DNA of 64,000 nt from Chryseobacterium sp. (GCA_031277615.1 JAITMC010000037.1:99278-163277), one strand, 5' to 3'; positions 1-9,732 are shown, counted from the first letter of the stretch. Program-made: numbers and translations. Notes: a model not told the origin generated them from the sequence alone.

Positions 1-491
1 TCAATCCAAATCTCACTTCCATCCAGCTCTTTTTTATTGAATGATTTATTGATTCCCAGTGCCTTGGCTACAGATCCCGGTCCTGAAGTAATGGCTGATT
101 TTGAAGCAGGTATATTTCTCCGGGTTTCCATAATCTCTTTACCGATCAATGGTTCAACCGCTCTGATAAGGACTGCATGAGGATCATTCTCCACAGAGGT
201 CACTACATTAAAAAGGTGATGAATTCCGTAGCATAAATACACATAGGAAATTCCTCCCTGTCCGTACAGCGTTTCAGTACGGTTGGTGCGCCTGCCTCCG
301 TACGCGTGGGAGGCCTTATCCTGAATTCCATTATAGGCTTCAGTTTCTACAATAATCCCGGCTGTTCTTTCACCATTGATTTCTGTAAAAAGAACTTTAC
401 CTAAAAGATCGCGCGCCAGAAAAAGAACATCTTGTTGGGAGTAATAGGAGAGTGGTAGTTTCAAATCAGTACTATTAGGGGTTATGATCAA
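1..491 (-). CDS. DNA-3-methyladenine glycosylase (AAG/MPG family), 3' end cut by window edge
   Basis: Base-excision repair enzyme that removes alkylated purines. About 163 codons are visible on the minus strand; the last ~35 residues expected for the family lie outside the window. Seen: GARDLLGK-like start of the fold, then the catalytic-region motif IVETEAYNG with its Glu, SHAYGG, a tyrosine-rich YVYLCYGIHHLFN stretch and GPGSVAKALGI, all hallmarks of the AAG family. No in-frame ATG exists before a stop codon; TTG at 489-491 or TTG at 462-464 must be the start. Identification is firm, the start is uncertain. Confidence 0.85.
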   Translation of the reverse strand, partial: MIITPNSTDLKLPLSYYSQQDVLFLARDLLGKVLFTEINGERTAGIIVETEAYNGIQDKASHAYGGRRTNRTETLYGQGGISYVYLCYGIHHLFNVVTSVENDPHAVLIRAVEPLIGKEIMETRRNIPASKSAITSGPGSVAKALGINKSFNKKELDGSEIWI

Positions 492-907
492 ATGTAGTGA
501 TTATTTCAGTAAAGGCAGATTGATCAGGTATTTTTGATATTTCTTATTACCGCCAAAGTCAGGAGACTTGGTGGAGCGTAATCGTTATATTTCTGGTGAC
601 CGGTTATTATTTAAAGGGATGTTTTTATAAGGTTAACCTAATGAGAATTAAAGTAGCTGACTGGAGTATGGAAAGGCATAGCTTCATAGATAATTTAGAA
701 ATTCTTCATTCAAACAGCGATATTCTTTTTTAAGCGAAATAACAGAAAAAGATACCACAAAAATTCACATTTCATTAAACAGTGATTCATTTGGCATATC
801 CATTGTTATTTTTATCTCAACATCATTTTTACACCGCTATAAAAATTTATAGGTTTTGACACTTTTATTCCCCGGATCGTTCCGGGGATTTTTTATGTTC
901 TGTTGAG
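492..907. other. Intergenic spacer between glycosylase and aminopeptidase P genes
   Basis: AT-rich, no convincing gene. It holds a GCAGATTGATCAGG segment near 514-527 that recurs near 17220 (related to the CACAGATT repeats), a 30-codon plus-strand ORF at 641-733 without recognisable features, and the hairpin at 870-897. The upstream region of the minus-strand glycosylase gene lies at its left end. Confidence 0.5.
870..897 (+). terminator. GC-rich hairpin followed by T-run
   Basis: CCCCGGA, loop TCGT, TCCGGGG, then ATTTTTTAT on the plus strand. It sits just beyond the 3' end of the minus-strand aminopeptidase gene. The T-run is on the plus-strand side, so as an intrinsic terminator it fits plus-strand transcription better, although no plus-strand gene precedes it. 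Confidence 0.5.
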
Positions 908-2302
908 TTAAACGCAATGTTCGGCTCTGTAGTTTTCAATATCTTCAACGGTTTTTATCAATCCGTTTCCGAGCAGTCTGTGCCCTTCGTCTGTAATCAG
1001 GAAATCATCTTCTATACGTACTCCTCCGAAATCCCTGTATTCATTGACTTTATCATAGTTAATAAAGTCGGAGTTTTTATTTTCCGCCTGCCAGATATCG
1101 ATCAGTTCAGGAATGATATAAATTCCCGGTTCAACGGTAACTACAAATCCAGGTTCCAGGGCTCTTCCTAAACGTAAAGATTTAAGCCCGAAAGTCCAGG
1201 TATCTTTTGGCTCTTCTTCTGTATATCCTACATACTGTTCGCCAAGGTCTTCCATATCATGAACGTCAAGCCCCATCATATGGCCCAGTCCACATTGGAA
1301 AAATAAGGTATGAGCATGGTTTTTCACCGCTTCTTCAGGATTTCCTTTCATCAATCCGAGATCAACAAGACCTTCAACCAGATGCTGAGATGCCTTCAGA
1401 TGGATATCCTTAAACAGGACACCCGGCTTTAAAAGCTGCTGAGCCTTATTAAATGCATTCAGAACCACTTCATAAATTTCCTTTTGCTTTGTGGTAAAAG
1501 TTTTACTGACAGGAAATGTCCGGGTCAGGTCACCGGCATATCCCATGGAGGTTTCGGCACCGGAATCATTCAGGAAAAGATCTCCTTCTTTCAGGGTATT
1601 AAGACGGTAATGGTTATGCAGAATCCCTCCGTTTATCGTGACAATCGGAGGATAAGACATCTGGCATTCCTTATTGGCGGCAAGGTACTGAATAGCATTG
1701 GCAATTTCATATTCTTTAATTCCGGGCATGGCCATACGCATGGCCAGCAGATGCATTTCATTGGAAACATTAACGGCCTGCTCTAGCTGTACGATTTCCC
1801 GGGCTTCCTTTACAGCACGTTGTTTCACAATGGCTTTAATCATTTCAGCAGAAGGTTTCAATTCTCCTGTTTTTATGCCGAGAAGATCTGCCAGAATAAT
1901 TTTGTTGGAAGATTGATAGGGAGGGAGATAGTGGATCTTTCTGCCGGAATTCTGCGCCTTAAGGATATATTCTGAAAGTTGTGCATAAGGCAGTGTTTCC
2001 TGTACGCCTGATTTCAGGCTTTTTTCTTTCAGCGTTTCCTGTCGCCCCATCCATACAATATCATCAATACTCAGTTCATCCCCGAAAATAATGGTTTTGT
2101 TTTCATCAATATCAATAACCGCAGCAATCCGCGGCTCCTGAATTCCGAAATAATATAAGAAAGTACTGTCTTGGCGGAAATAGTATGGATTGTGTTCAAA
2201 ATTCACGGGATTCTCAATATTTCCCAGGAATACTAAAATTCCATTGGATACCTGATTCTGTAATAAGGTTCTTCTGTTCTGATAGGTTGGGACTGAAAAC
2301 AT
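908..2302 (-). CDS. pepP: Aminopeptidase P family protein (Xaa-Pro aminopeptidase, M24B)
   Basis: Cytosolic metallopeptidase predicted to remove N-terminal residues preceding proline. The 464-aa protein has an N-terminal AMP_N domain (about 5-140: FLGNIENP, FRQDSTFLYYFG) and a pita-bread M24 domain. The dinuclear metal ligands are all visible: D246 and D258 (NDSGAE...GDLTRTFP), H341 (GLGHMMGLDVHD), E391 (TVEPGIY) and E431 (GVRIEDD). Length and order match bacterial PepP. ATG at 2302 directly precedes the conserved N-terminus. It stands alone on the minus strand. No signal peptide. The family call is firm; the symbol is by family resemblance. Confidence 0.9.
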   Translation of the reverse strand: MFSVPTYQNRRTLLQNQVSNGILVFLGNIENPVNFEHNPYYFRQDSTFLYYFGIQEPRIAAVIDIDENKTIIFGDELSIDDIVWMGRQETLKEKSLKSGVQETLPYAQLSEYILKAQNSGRKIHYLPPYQSSNKIILADLLGIKTGELKPSAEMIKAIVKQRAVKEAREIVQLEQAVNVSNEMHLLAMRMAMPGIKEYEIANAIQYLAANKECQMSYPPIVTINGGILHNHYRLNTLKEGDLFLNDSGAETSMGYAGDLTRTFPVSKTFTTKQKEIYEVVLNAFNKAQQLLKPGVLFKDIHLKASQHLVEGLVDLGLMKGNPEEAVKNHAHTLFFQCGLGHMMGLDVHDMEDLGEQYVGYTEEEPKDTWTFGLKSLRLGRALEPGFVVTVEPGIYIIPELIDIWQAENKNSDFINYDKVNEYRDFGGVRIEDDFLITDEGHRLLGNGLIKTVEDIENYRAEHCV

Positions 2303-2427
2303 AGGCTGTAACTGTTTTTATTTTTAAAGGTTAAAGTTACGGATTTGTTATCCTCTGGTACATCAAAATAAAGAATAATTATTACCTTTAAGATCCGGTT
2401 TAAATATCAGAACTTTTATCATTTTTT

Positions 2428-2913
2428 ATGCATTATAAAAACGACAGGATCATCATCCGCGAATTTACCCCTGAGGAATTCCCTTTGTTTTCATCCCTCT
2501 TTGAGAATGAAAACGTTACGCGTTATCTGCCTTACAAAACCTCTGAACAATATAAAGAAATGTTTGAAAAAGCATTATCGGATTATAAAGAAGGACCCTT
2601 CAGCAGATGGGGAATCTTTCATCCGGAAAACAATGATTTTATAGGTATGTGTCTGGCAAGAATCTTCCTTGATGATCCGGAACAGATCGAAATAGGATAT
2701 ACATTAGGAGAAAACTATTGGGGAAAAGGCCTTGGAACGGAGGTCTGTAAAGCCTTGGTGACTTATTGCCGGTCATTAAACACCCATAAAAACATCGTGG
2801 CTGTAACTGACCTGGACAATATAGGCTCTCAAAAAGTACTTACTAAAAGCGGTTTCAGCAGAACGGCAGATTTAATAAGAGGAGAAGAGGAGCTTGCTTA
2901 TTTTGTTATTTGA
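2428..2913 (+). CDS. GNAT family N-acetyltransferase (RimJ/RimL-like)
   Basis: Predicted acetyl-CoA-dependent N-acetyltransferase of 161 aa; substrate unknown (ribosomal protein N-termini or small amines are usual for this branch). The N-terminus IIIREFTPEEFPLF and the sequence EIGYTLGENYWGKGLGTE (acetyl-CoA pyrophosphate loop, R/Q-x-x-G-x-G/A type) followed by AVTDLDNIGSQKVLTKSGF are the typical RimJ/RimL order. Monocistronic and divergent from the aminopeptidase gene, with a 125-bp spacer that must hold both promoters. Confidence 0.85.
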   Translation: MHYKNDRIIIREFTPEEFPLFSSLFENENVTRYLPYKTSEQYKEMFEKALSDYKEGPFSRWGIFHPENNDFIGMCLARIFLDDPEQIEIGYTLGENYWGKGLGTEVCKALVTYCRSLNTHKNIVAVTDLDNIGSQKVLTKSGFSRTADLIRGEEELAYFVI

Positions 2914-3365
2914 ATATCTTAACCTTTGTTGTCCAACAGGGATGATATCTCTCGCTGATCAGGCAGATTGAGCAGATTTCTCATACAGTAGTTTTGGTGG
3001 TCAAAAATTAGGGATGATTCTTGGAAGCGTATGGATAAAACTAAAGCTTCAAGGTACTTAAAATAAAACGGAATGACTCAGCAATTTTGCTTGGTACTCT
3101 TTTAATCAAAAAATTTCTGAATGAAATTTATTCAGGCATTTTTTGTATTAAATGGCTGAGAAATTTGTGGGTGACAGTATTCAGCAAATTCACATTTCTA
3201 TCTGCTTAAAGGAATTCCTACCAGTAAAACAATGATTTTTCGCAGGTTTTTGACATTAAAAATATTATTTAATGCATAACTCCTGTTAAAATATTACATT
3301 TAAGAAGTGAATTAGTTTAAAAAGGATTTTAGAGTATTATAAATGAAGAACTTTTATTGAAAAAT
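2914..3365. other. Intergenic spacer upstream of the NMO-like gene
   Basis: AT-rich and without a convincing gene. Around 2955-2985 it has a degenerate member of the CAGATT repeat family (GATCAGGCAGATTGAGCAG). An ATG at 3343 opens a five-codon frame that stops at 3360, immediately before the start of the next gene; this could be chance. Confidence 0.4.
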
Positions 3366-5177
3366 ATGACAAAAAAACCTTTACACAACTTCCATATTCC
3401 GGTAATGGGTCTTGCCTATACGATAGACAGCCCGATCCGTGTGGCACAATATGGAATATCTTCTGTAATCTCTATTATTGATGATGAAATCCTGGAAAAG
3501 ATGAAAGATTTTTATAACAGAAAATTCAATCTTGATTATCTGGGAATTCCAACCAAAACCGAAGATTACAGAGCCAAAAGAATTACGGCTTATCTGGACA
3601 TGGTAGACGATATCGTGAATGAAAAATTTGAGTCTTTCAAGCAGGAAATCAGCAAAAACAAAGAAGCTTTAAAAAACTTCATGTCTATTCTGCCCAATAC
3701 TTCAGATCTTAAAGCAGGACTTCAGCAACTGATCAGCCAGACGGATCATCTGGGTTCGGGGATCAGAAATTTCATTGAATCCAATTTAATGCCGGGAAGC
3801 ATAGATGTAAATATCATGACCAAAGTGGATAAGGACAACTATAAAAAAGGGGAACAGCTTCCGGTGATGTATAATGATGCTCATGCTTCGTTACGCGGCT
3901 TTGCCAACAGTAAACTGTCTTCTTCTGTTGTGCTTTCGGCAGGGATGAATCCTCGTCTGTACAGCTACCTGGAAGAGTTTGACGATTTTTTTCCGGACGA
4001 GAATGGGATTTTAAAAAAGAAAATCATCCTTAAGGTCAGTGATTTTCGTTCTGCCATGATCCAAGGTAATTTTCTGGCTAAAAAAGGACTCTGGGTTTCG
4101 GAATATAGAATAGAATCAGGACTGAACTGCGGCGGACATGCCTTTGCAACGGATGGTCTTTTGCTGGGACCTATTATGGAAGAATTCAAGCAGAAAAAGA
4201 ATGACCTGGTTCAGTCGGCTCATTCCTTAATGACTGCTGCATTGGAACAGAAAGGAAAATATACGGTTTCCCAGCCTTTGGCAATGAAAATTACCGTCCA
4301 GGGCGGAGTAGGTACTTCGGAAGAACATGATTTTCTGCTGAAAAACTATCAGGCGGACAGCGTAGGATGGGGCTCGCCATTTCTTCTTGTTCCTGAAGCA
4401 ACATCCGTAGATCCTGAAACGAGAAATCTGCTTTTGAAAGCCAAAGAACAGGATTATTACATCAGTACTATTTCTCCTTTGGGAGTTCCGTTTAATACTG
4501 TACGGGGAACTACCAATGAAATATTGAAATATCAGAAGGAAACTGCCGGAAAATACGGAAGCTCGTGCCCTAAAAAGCTTTTGGCCTTAAGCAAAGAGTT
4601 TTCTCCGGAAGGAACCTGTACTGCTTCCAAAAAGTATCAGGAGATAAAGTTAAAGGAACTTCAGGCTGAAGAGAGAACCATTTCTGCTGAAGAATTTGAA
4701 TGGCGAAAAGCACAGATTACAGACAAAGCCTGTTTATGTGTTGGATTGGTGAATTCGGCGTATATGGAACAGAATATTCCGATCAAGGGAGAGAAGCAGG
4801 GCGTGGTGATATGTCCGGGACCTAATCTCGCTTTTTTTGATAAAGAGGTTTCTTTAACCGAAATGGTACAGCACATCTATGGAAACACCAATATTCTTTC
4901 CGATCACCAGCGTCCGAATATGTTCATTAATGAGCTTAAAATGTATGTTGAATATCTGAAAAAAGAAATTGCTTCTTCCTCTGCAACTATTACTAAAGCA
5001 CAATCTAAAAAGTGGGATATTTTTAAAAAGAATATGCTGGAAGGAATAGATTATTACCATCATCTTTTCAGTCACCAGTCATCATTCTTTAAAAATGCTC
5101 TGGAAACCATTACCCTCCAGTTGCAAAACTATAAACTGGAACTTACAGCCATTGAGATTCCTCAGGCTGAAAAGTAA
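3366..5177 (+). CDS. Conserved protein with nitronate-monooxygenase-like (FMN TIM-barrel) features
   Basis: Large 603-aa protein that I do not recognise as a named enzyme. Seen: an N-terminal IPVMGLAYTIDSPIRVAQ followed by GISSVISII, a central GLNCGGHAF, then ITVQGGVGTSEEHDFLL and VGWGSPFLLVPEA. These resemble, in the same order, the nitronate monooxygenase elements for the barrel start, the GGH active-site segment, the phosphate-binding glycine segment and the GTRFL-type strand. The C-terminal ~200 residues add several cysteines (SSCPKK, GTCTA, ACLCVG) not expected in that family. A TTG at 3357 would add three residues; ATG at 3366 is preferred. Soluble, monocistronic, ends at a bidirectional terminator. 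Fold assignment is inference. Confidence 0.5.
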   Translation: MTKKPLHNFHIPVMGLAYTIDSPIRVAQYGISSVISIIDDEILEKMKDFYNRKFNLDYLGIPTKTEDYRAKRITAYLDMVDDIVNEKFESFKQEISKNKEALKNFMSILPNTSDLKAGLQQLISQTDHLGSGIRNFIESNLMPGSIDVNIMTKVDKDNYKKGEQLPVMYNDAHASLRGFANSKLSSSVVLSAGMNPRLYSYLEEFDDFFPDENGILKKKIILKVSDFRSAMIQGNFLAKKGLWVSEYRIESGLNCGGHAFATDGLLLGPIMEEFKQKKNDLVQSAHSLMTAALEQKGKYTVSQPLAMKITVQGGVGTSEEHDFLLKNYQADSVGWGSPFLLVPEATSVDPETRNLLLKAKEQDYYISTISPLGVPFNTVRGTTNEILKYQKETAGKYGSSCPKKLLALSKEFSPEGTCTASKKYQEIKLKELQAEERTISAEEFEWRKAQITDKACLCVGLVNSAYMEQNIPIKGEKQGVVICPGPNLAFFDKEVSLTEMVQHIYGNTNILSDHQRPNMFINELKMYVEYLKKEIASSSATITKAQSKKWDIFKKNMLEGIDYYHHLFSHQSSFFKNALETITLQLQNYKLELTAIEIPQAEK

Positions 5178-5200
5178 CAGTTCTTTTTAATTGATAGATA

Positions 5201-5235
5201 AAACAGCCTTCATTTCATGTGAAGGCTGTTTTTTA
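5201..5235. terminator. Bidirectional intrinsic terminator
   Basis: AACAGCCTTCA and TGAAGGCTGTT form an 11-bp stem around a short loop, with A-run before and T-run after. It lies between two convergent genes and can serve both. Confidence 0.85.
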
Positions 5236-5256
5236 AGGGTTAGTATGGAAAATAAT

Positions 5257-7455
5257 CTATTGTACAATTATTTTTTTGGTCTGTACAATCTGTCCGTTTA
5301 CCTGAAGCGTACAGAAATAAACACCTGAAGTCCAGCCGGATGTAATCAGTGATTCTTTATAGGTTCCTTTATTTTGTGAGCCGTCTTTTACCGTTTTCAC
5401 TAAAGCCCCTGTAGCACTGCTGATGTAAACTTTTACAGCACCGGATTGGACTAATGTATATTCTATAGTTGCATTTTCCTTTACAGGGTTAGGGTAGACA
5501 TTCAGGGATTGAACCTCAATACTTCTGGTCTTCGCGATTTCACGTGGTTTTCTAGCAATTATGACATCATCGTCGTCTTTATAAAAAAACGTTACGTTTA
5601 CCGACCAAAGGTAATTATCAGGATATTGTGGCCCGTCTTCAGCTATAGGGTTTTGGGTAATGTAGGTAAACCCTCCTGTTACATAGTTCGGAATTAATAT
5701 AGTTGCTCCATATCCATTACCGATTCTTATGAGATATAAAGGTTTCCCGTTAGGGTCATTTTTCACAAAACATAAGTTAAACAGAGCTGCCTGAGCATTA
5801 TCCATCCAAAGGTATCCGTTGGGAGTGGTTGACTTCTGTCCATCTTTAAGGGCTAACGTTGCTGATTTGCTACCATTATAAAACGTATAATTTTCATATC
5901 CATATTTATAATCGGCAGCATTAAAACCGGCTTCTTTGCCTTCCAAAATAAAAGGTTCGTAAAGTTCGGAATTCTGGTACAAATAATAAGTGGATCCGCT
6001 TGAATTATAGAGAGCCATACTCTGCTTTGTCCCAAAGTTGGTGAAACGTATTCCTTTGCTGCCTACTTTAGTAAATCTCTCTCTGACAGATGAATTGAAT
6101 GATCCCCGAACAGACCAGTTATCATCAGGTTTATTGGCATTTTGTAAGTATACATCATTACCACTCATTCCAAGATAATAATTATTTGATCTGTATTCAT
6201 TTACAAGAAAAGTGAACGCATTTTGCTTAGAATCAATCAGGTTATTAGGATTACCTGTGATATGATTGGGTTCAAAGAACTGTTTGCCTGAACTTTCATC
6301 TGCATCTGCCTGAAAGAAATAATTCCCTGAATTGGCATTCCAACGGGCCATAGGCTTAAATGATTTAGCATTCAGACAGCTGATAAGACCTTTCCCGTTA
6401 GATGGCTGTCTTGTGGGTAGGAACCATCTGGCACTGCTGTATATTCCTTCATAAGGGTTGAAAGAAGCTATAGCTTTTATATAGCCATCCTTGTAGCTAT
6501 CTCCGTTAGGAGCAATGGGCTTATTCTGATAATTCCTTACAATATAAGATCTGGACGGATACAGAGGGGACTGAACCAAAAAGTGATTGTTAGCCAGCTC
6601 AGGAGTAAGCATTTCTTTATACACCATAATATCATCTACCGCACTAAGGATGTTTCCCTGTTGATTATTAACGGTACCAAAGGTGATATTATGGTTGTTG
6701 GAAAGAACATCTGATAAGCCAAACCAAAAATAATTGGAATATAAACGGCCTCCCGGACGACTGTAATAGATACGGGTAGAGTTTTTATTTGAAGTCAGCA
6801 TAAAATAAATATATCCTGCTCCATATTCATCCGGGCCTGGAAATATTTCATTCCCGGTATTATCGTTCTTATAACTTATTTTATAACGTGCCTGTCCCAT
6901 TACTATTTTTTTTCCGACAATATTGGAGTATTTCAGCACCTGAAGATATCCGTCTTTCATTCTGAGCTGTATGTCTTCTCTGTTTTGGTTGGAAGGATTT
7001 ACAAAACTGAAGATCTGACAATCTTTTCCATTTTCAGGCACTTTAACCCACGCAGAAACTGAAAACCCTTTGTTATTACTAACAATATCTTTAACAACAG
7101 TTGAAGGTACGATCAGGTTCTGATATCCATTAAAGGCCAATGCCTGTGAAGGATTTCCAAATCGGTCTGCAGTTCCTGTGCCGGCATTTCCCTGTAATTT
7201 ATAGGCTGTATTATTCTGGTTCTTAAAATCATTTTGCCAGGAAGAAGAATTACTCAGTGTAAGATCATATAAGTTAGTAACCTGAGTATTTACGGAATAT
7301 TCTCCTGTAGCAGCATTATCAAAGACTTCCTGGGCAGAAAGCTGGCCTGCAATGGCTATCATCAGCACAGGAAAAAAATTTCTGACAAAAGCTGAACCTG
7401 TTTTTTTTTGCATTGAAAAGGAGGCTTTATGTTGAGAAAAATGGGTTGGTCTCAT
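5257..7455 (-). CDS. T9SS-secreted LamG-domain protein, last gene of the GDPD/SusCD locus
   Basis: Predicted extracellular or cell-surface protein of 732 aa. An internal ATG at 7413 gives a better N-terminus (MQKKTG..., signal peptide ending LSAQ), so the first 14 residues may be untranslated. Residues ~90-275 look like a LamG/concanavalin-like jelly roll (FSVSAWVKVPENG, DDIMVYKEMLTPELANNHF). The middle ~290-630 is Trp/Asn/Tyr-rich, possibly carbohydrate- or lipid-binding, unrecognised. The last ~80 residues are a T9SS type A sorting domain (SLNVYPNPVKENATIEY ... GVYFCTLQVNGQ). It lies 48 bp downstream of a GDPD gene, suggesting a substrate-binding accessory role. Confidence 0.8.
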   Translation of the reverse strand: MRPTHFSQHKASFSMQKKTGSAFVRNFFPVLMIAIAGQLSAQEVFDNAATGEYSVNTQVTNLYDLTLSNSSSWQNDFKNQNNTAYKLQGNAGTGTADRFGNPSQALAFNGYQNLIVPSTVVKDIVSNNKGFSVSAWVKVPENGKDCQIFSFVNPSNQNREDIQLRMKDGYLQVLKYSNIVGKKIVMGQARYKISYKNDNTGNEIFPGPDEYGAGYIYFMLTSNKNSTRIYYSRPGGRLYSNYFWFGLSDVLSNNHNITFGTVNNQQGNILSAVDDIMVYKEMLTPELANNHFLVQSPLYPSRSYIVRNYQNKPIAPNGDSYKDGYIKAIASFNPYEGIYSSARWFLPTRQPSNGKGLISCLNAKSFKPMARWNANSGNYFFQADADESSGKQFFEPNHITGNPNNLIDSKQNAFTFLVNEYRSNNYYLGMSGNDVYLQNANKPDDNWSVRGSFNSSVRERFTKVGSKGIRFTNFGTKQSMALYNSSGSTYYLYQNSELYEPFILEGKEAGFNAADYKYGYENYTFYNGSKSATLALKDGQKSTTPNGYLWMDNAQAALFNLCFVKNDPNGKPLYLIRIGNGYGATILIPNYVTGGFTYITQNPIAEDGPQYPDNYLWSVNVTFFYKDDDDVIIARKPREIAKTRSIEVQSLNVYPNPVKENATIEYTLVQSGAVKVYISSATGALVKTVKDGSQNKGTYKESLITSGWTSGVYFCTLQVNGQIVQTKKIIVQ

Positions 7456-7503
7456 ATAAATATTTTTAATGTTGATATAATGTTTGGATTGAATGGCTCT
7501 CTG

Positions 7504-8637
7504 TTATTGAATGGTCCTGTTAGGAAAATATTCCAGAAATGTAGTGACTTCATCGGTAATGATATATCCGTTAATTCCTGCATTTCGGTTATTATTAGGA
7601 GCAAGGATAAACTCAAAATCACCTCTTCTGTCAACATCCGGATTATCGTTGCAACATTGGTTGATATTAACATTTCCTATATATCGTCCCCGATAATATT
7701 CTGGCTGTGCAGAAAATATCCCAATTCTTTTTCCTCCGGCACGGATTTTTTCACCCACCTGAATAACACTTGTATCCTGTCCCGATTTGAATATCATCTC
7801 ATATATTCCTGCAATTCCTTTATATTTTGAATTCGCTCTTCTCCAGTTTTCCCAGTCTTCATAAAACTTCATAGGATCGGCATTAGCAGCCCCTTCAGGT
7901 TTAGAATTAGGACCTATAAAAGGGGCAAAAATAAGCTGCTGCTTTTCAGCATCAGTTAATGCTGTTAAAAATGTCATCAGTTTTTGAGGTGTTTTATCCC
8001 CTTTAAACATTACAAACGGAAAGGCATTTGCAGCTTTTACTACATTTACAGATTCCTGAAATGTCCGGTCATCATTGATGTCAAGCTGAAGAAATACACC
8101 TGTCTGGCTGGCAATGCTGATAGCATCTTTCAGGAGTGGTATTTTTTGATCGGTATATGTTTTTTCTTCATTTTTCAATCTCAACTTACCCAGTTCATCC
8201 CACGAATATTCAAATGCTTTTCCATAATTGTCTTTGCCTGTACCATAGGTATTAGGATACATATCCAGGAAATTGGTAGTACGCTGAAGATAGTCATCAT
8301 GCATCAGGTAGACTTTGCCATCTTTACTTGTTTTAAGATCAATCTCAATAATGTCAACATTGCTGTTGTTAGCTGCTTTTGCAATGGCCAGCTCAGAATT
8401 TTCAGGTGTACCATCAATCCATGCTGCTCTGTGCAGGGCAATAAATACATAGCCAGGATTTTTGTTGGCATCCAGTAAGGTTGCTCTTAACTTGTCCAAA
8501 CTGGGTCTGGAGGTTCTTGGGGTTGGAGTCGTAGTATAGAATCCTTGTGCCTTTGTGTACCCATGAGCTCCTAAGCAAACAGCTAGTGCAATGGTACTTT
8601 TTAAGATCTTTTTTCTGAAAAATGTTTTTGTATTCAT
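7504..8637 (-). CDS. Secreted glycerophosphodiester phosphodiesterase family protein (long paralogue)
   Basis: Predicted periplasmic or exported enzyme cleaving glycerophosphodiesters to glycerol-3-phosphate and an alcohol. About 377 aa from ATG at 8637; the frame is open to 8685 but the signal peptide (FFRKKILKSTIALAVCLGAHGYTKAQ) fits the inner start. Catalytic elements in order: HRAAWIDGTPENS (HR and EN), VDIIEIDLKTSKDGKVYLMHDDYLQRTTN (ExD and HD), and a later LQLDIND strand. A second GDPD gene lies immediately upstream and the two are diverged paralogues rather than a duplication (different lengths and C-termini). Confidence 0.82.
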   Translation of the reverse strand: MNTKTFFRKKILKSTIALAVCLGAHGYTKAQGFYTTTPTPRTSRPSLDKLRATLLDANKNPGYVFIALHRAAWIDGTPENSELAIAKAANNSNVDIIEIDLKTSKDGKVYLMHDDYLQRTTNFLDMYPNTYGTGKDNYGKAFEYSWDELGKLRLKNEEKTYTDQKIPLLKDAISIASQTGVFLQLDINDDRTFQESVNVVKAANAFPFVMFKGDKTPQKLMTFLTALTDAEKQQLIFAPFIGPNSKPEGAANADPMKFYEDWENWRRANSKYKGIAGIYEMIFKSGQDTSVIQVGEKIRAGGKRIGIFSAQPEYYRGRYIGNVNINQCCNDNPDVDRRGDFEFILAPNNNRNAGINGYIITDEVTTFLEYFPNRTIQ

Positions 8638-8825
8638 ACTAAAAAAATTAAGGTTCGTAATTGTGATAAAATTACAATTAATCACAAATTATTGAATTGA
8701 TATTATGTTAATTTTAATTAATATAAAATTGATTATCAGATAGTTAAGTTAAAATAATTTATTTAACCGAACAATAAATATGATCGATTTAATCTTGTTA
8801 ACTCATATATGTACAGAAAAGCTCT

Positions 8826-9722
8826 TTATGGAGTAAAAAAGTAAAGATTTTTCTTTTTCAGATAGTCTATCAATTCTTTGGGTCTGTCGGTTTGGATGAT
8901 ATTGACATAATGGTCCGGGTACCAGTTATAAACTTCAGGATTTTCAAAGGTTTTATCATCATTATGCCCGGCACAAAGTATTGGCCACATAGCGTTCAGC
9001 CAGACTTTAATTTTATTTTTCTGAATATCTTTAAAATTAATGAGGTGGTTTTCATCAGGGCCTGTTGTAAATTCAAAACCATAAACTTTATAATTTTTTA
9101 AATATCCGTTAATCTTAGTCCAGCCTTCACCGGAGCCAAGCTGTATGATAGGCATATAATGAATCTCATCTTTTATTTTACCGTATTTTTTATTGAACTC
9201 CTCATAATTTGCTGTTCCTTTAAAAAGAACCTGATCAAACATTTTTCTTTCCTTCAGCATAGGATAAACGATATCAAAATAATCAAATGCCTTATCCAGA
9301 TTGATGAAAATTTTACCTTCTGTGACATCCAGAACTTCTTGTAAAGTAGGAATTTTCATTTCAGTCGGAACTCCCAGACCATCCTTAAGGGATAATTTTT
9401 TTATTTCTTCCAACGTGTAATCCCCAGGGTTGCCTTTCCCGGTAGTGGTTCGGTCGATGGTTTTATCATGCATTAAGATCAGAATATTGTCTTTGGTGAG
9501 AGCTAAGTCAATTTCCACCATGTTTACGCCTTTTTCAATGGCTTTTTTTATAGCCTGAATGGAGTTTTCAGGAGCTTCACGCCAGTCTGCCCGGTGTGCC
9601 ACCACCATTATTTTATCATCGGGAAATTTACTTAATGATATCTGAGCATAAACGGCCAGTGAAGTGCATAACAGCATTATGCATGATAAAATTATTCTGC
9701 TTTTTGATCGTATTTTTTTCAT
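8826..9722 (-). CDS. Secreted glycerophosphodiester phosphodiesterase
   Basis: 298-aa GDPD-fold hydrolase with an N-terminal signal peptide (SCIMLLCTSLAVYAQ). Motifs: VAHRADWREAPENSIQAI (catalytic His-Arg, Glu-Asn), NMVEIDLALTKDNILILMHDKTIDRTTTGKG (metal-binding ExD and HD) and FINLDKAFD. Ten bases separate it from the upstream susD-like gene, so it is probably translated from the same message. Predicted job: hydrolysing imported or surface-captured glycerophosphodiesters in the periplasm. Family call firm, substrate inferred. Confidence 0.88.
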   Translation of the reverse strand: MKKIRSKSRIILSCIMLLCTSLAVYAQISLSKFPDDKIMVVAHRADWREAPENSIQAIKKAIEKGVNMVEIDLALTKDNILILMHDKTIDRTTTGKGNPGDYTLEEIKKLSLKDGLGVPTEMKIPTLQEVLDVTEGKIFINLDKAFDYFDIVYPMLKERKMFDQVLFKGTANYEEFNKKYGKIKDEIHYMPIIQLGSGEGWTKINGYLKNYKVYGFEFTTGPDENHLINFKDIQKNKIKVWLNAMWPILCAGHNDDKTFENPEVYNWYPDHYVNIIQTDRPKELIDYLKKKNLYFFTP

Positions 9723-9732
9723 GATGATTCAT

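Noticed and set aside
641-733. 30-codon plus-strand ORF in the first spacer
   Set aside because: No conservation evidence, no recognisable motif and no promoter or RBS; could be a remnant but not supportable.
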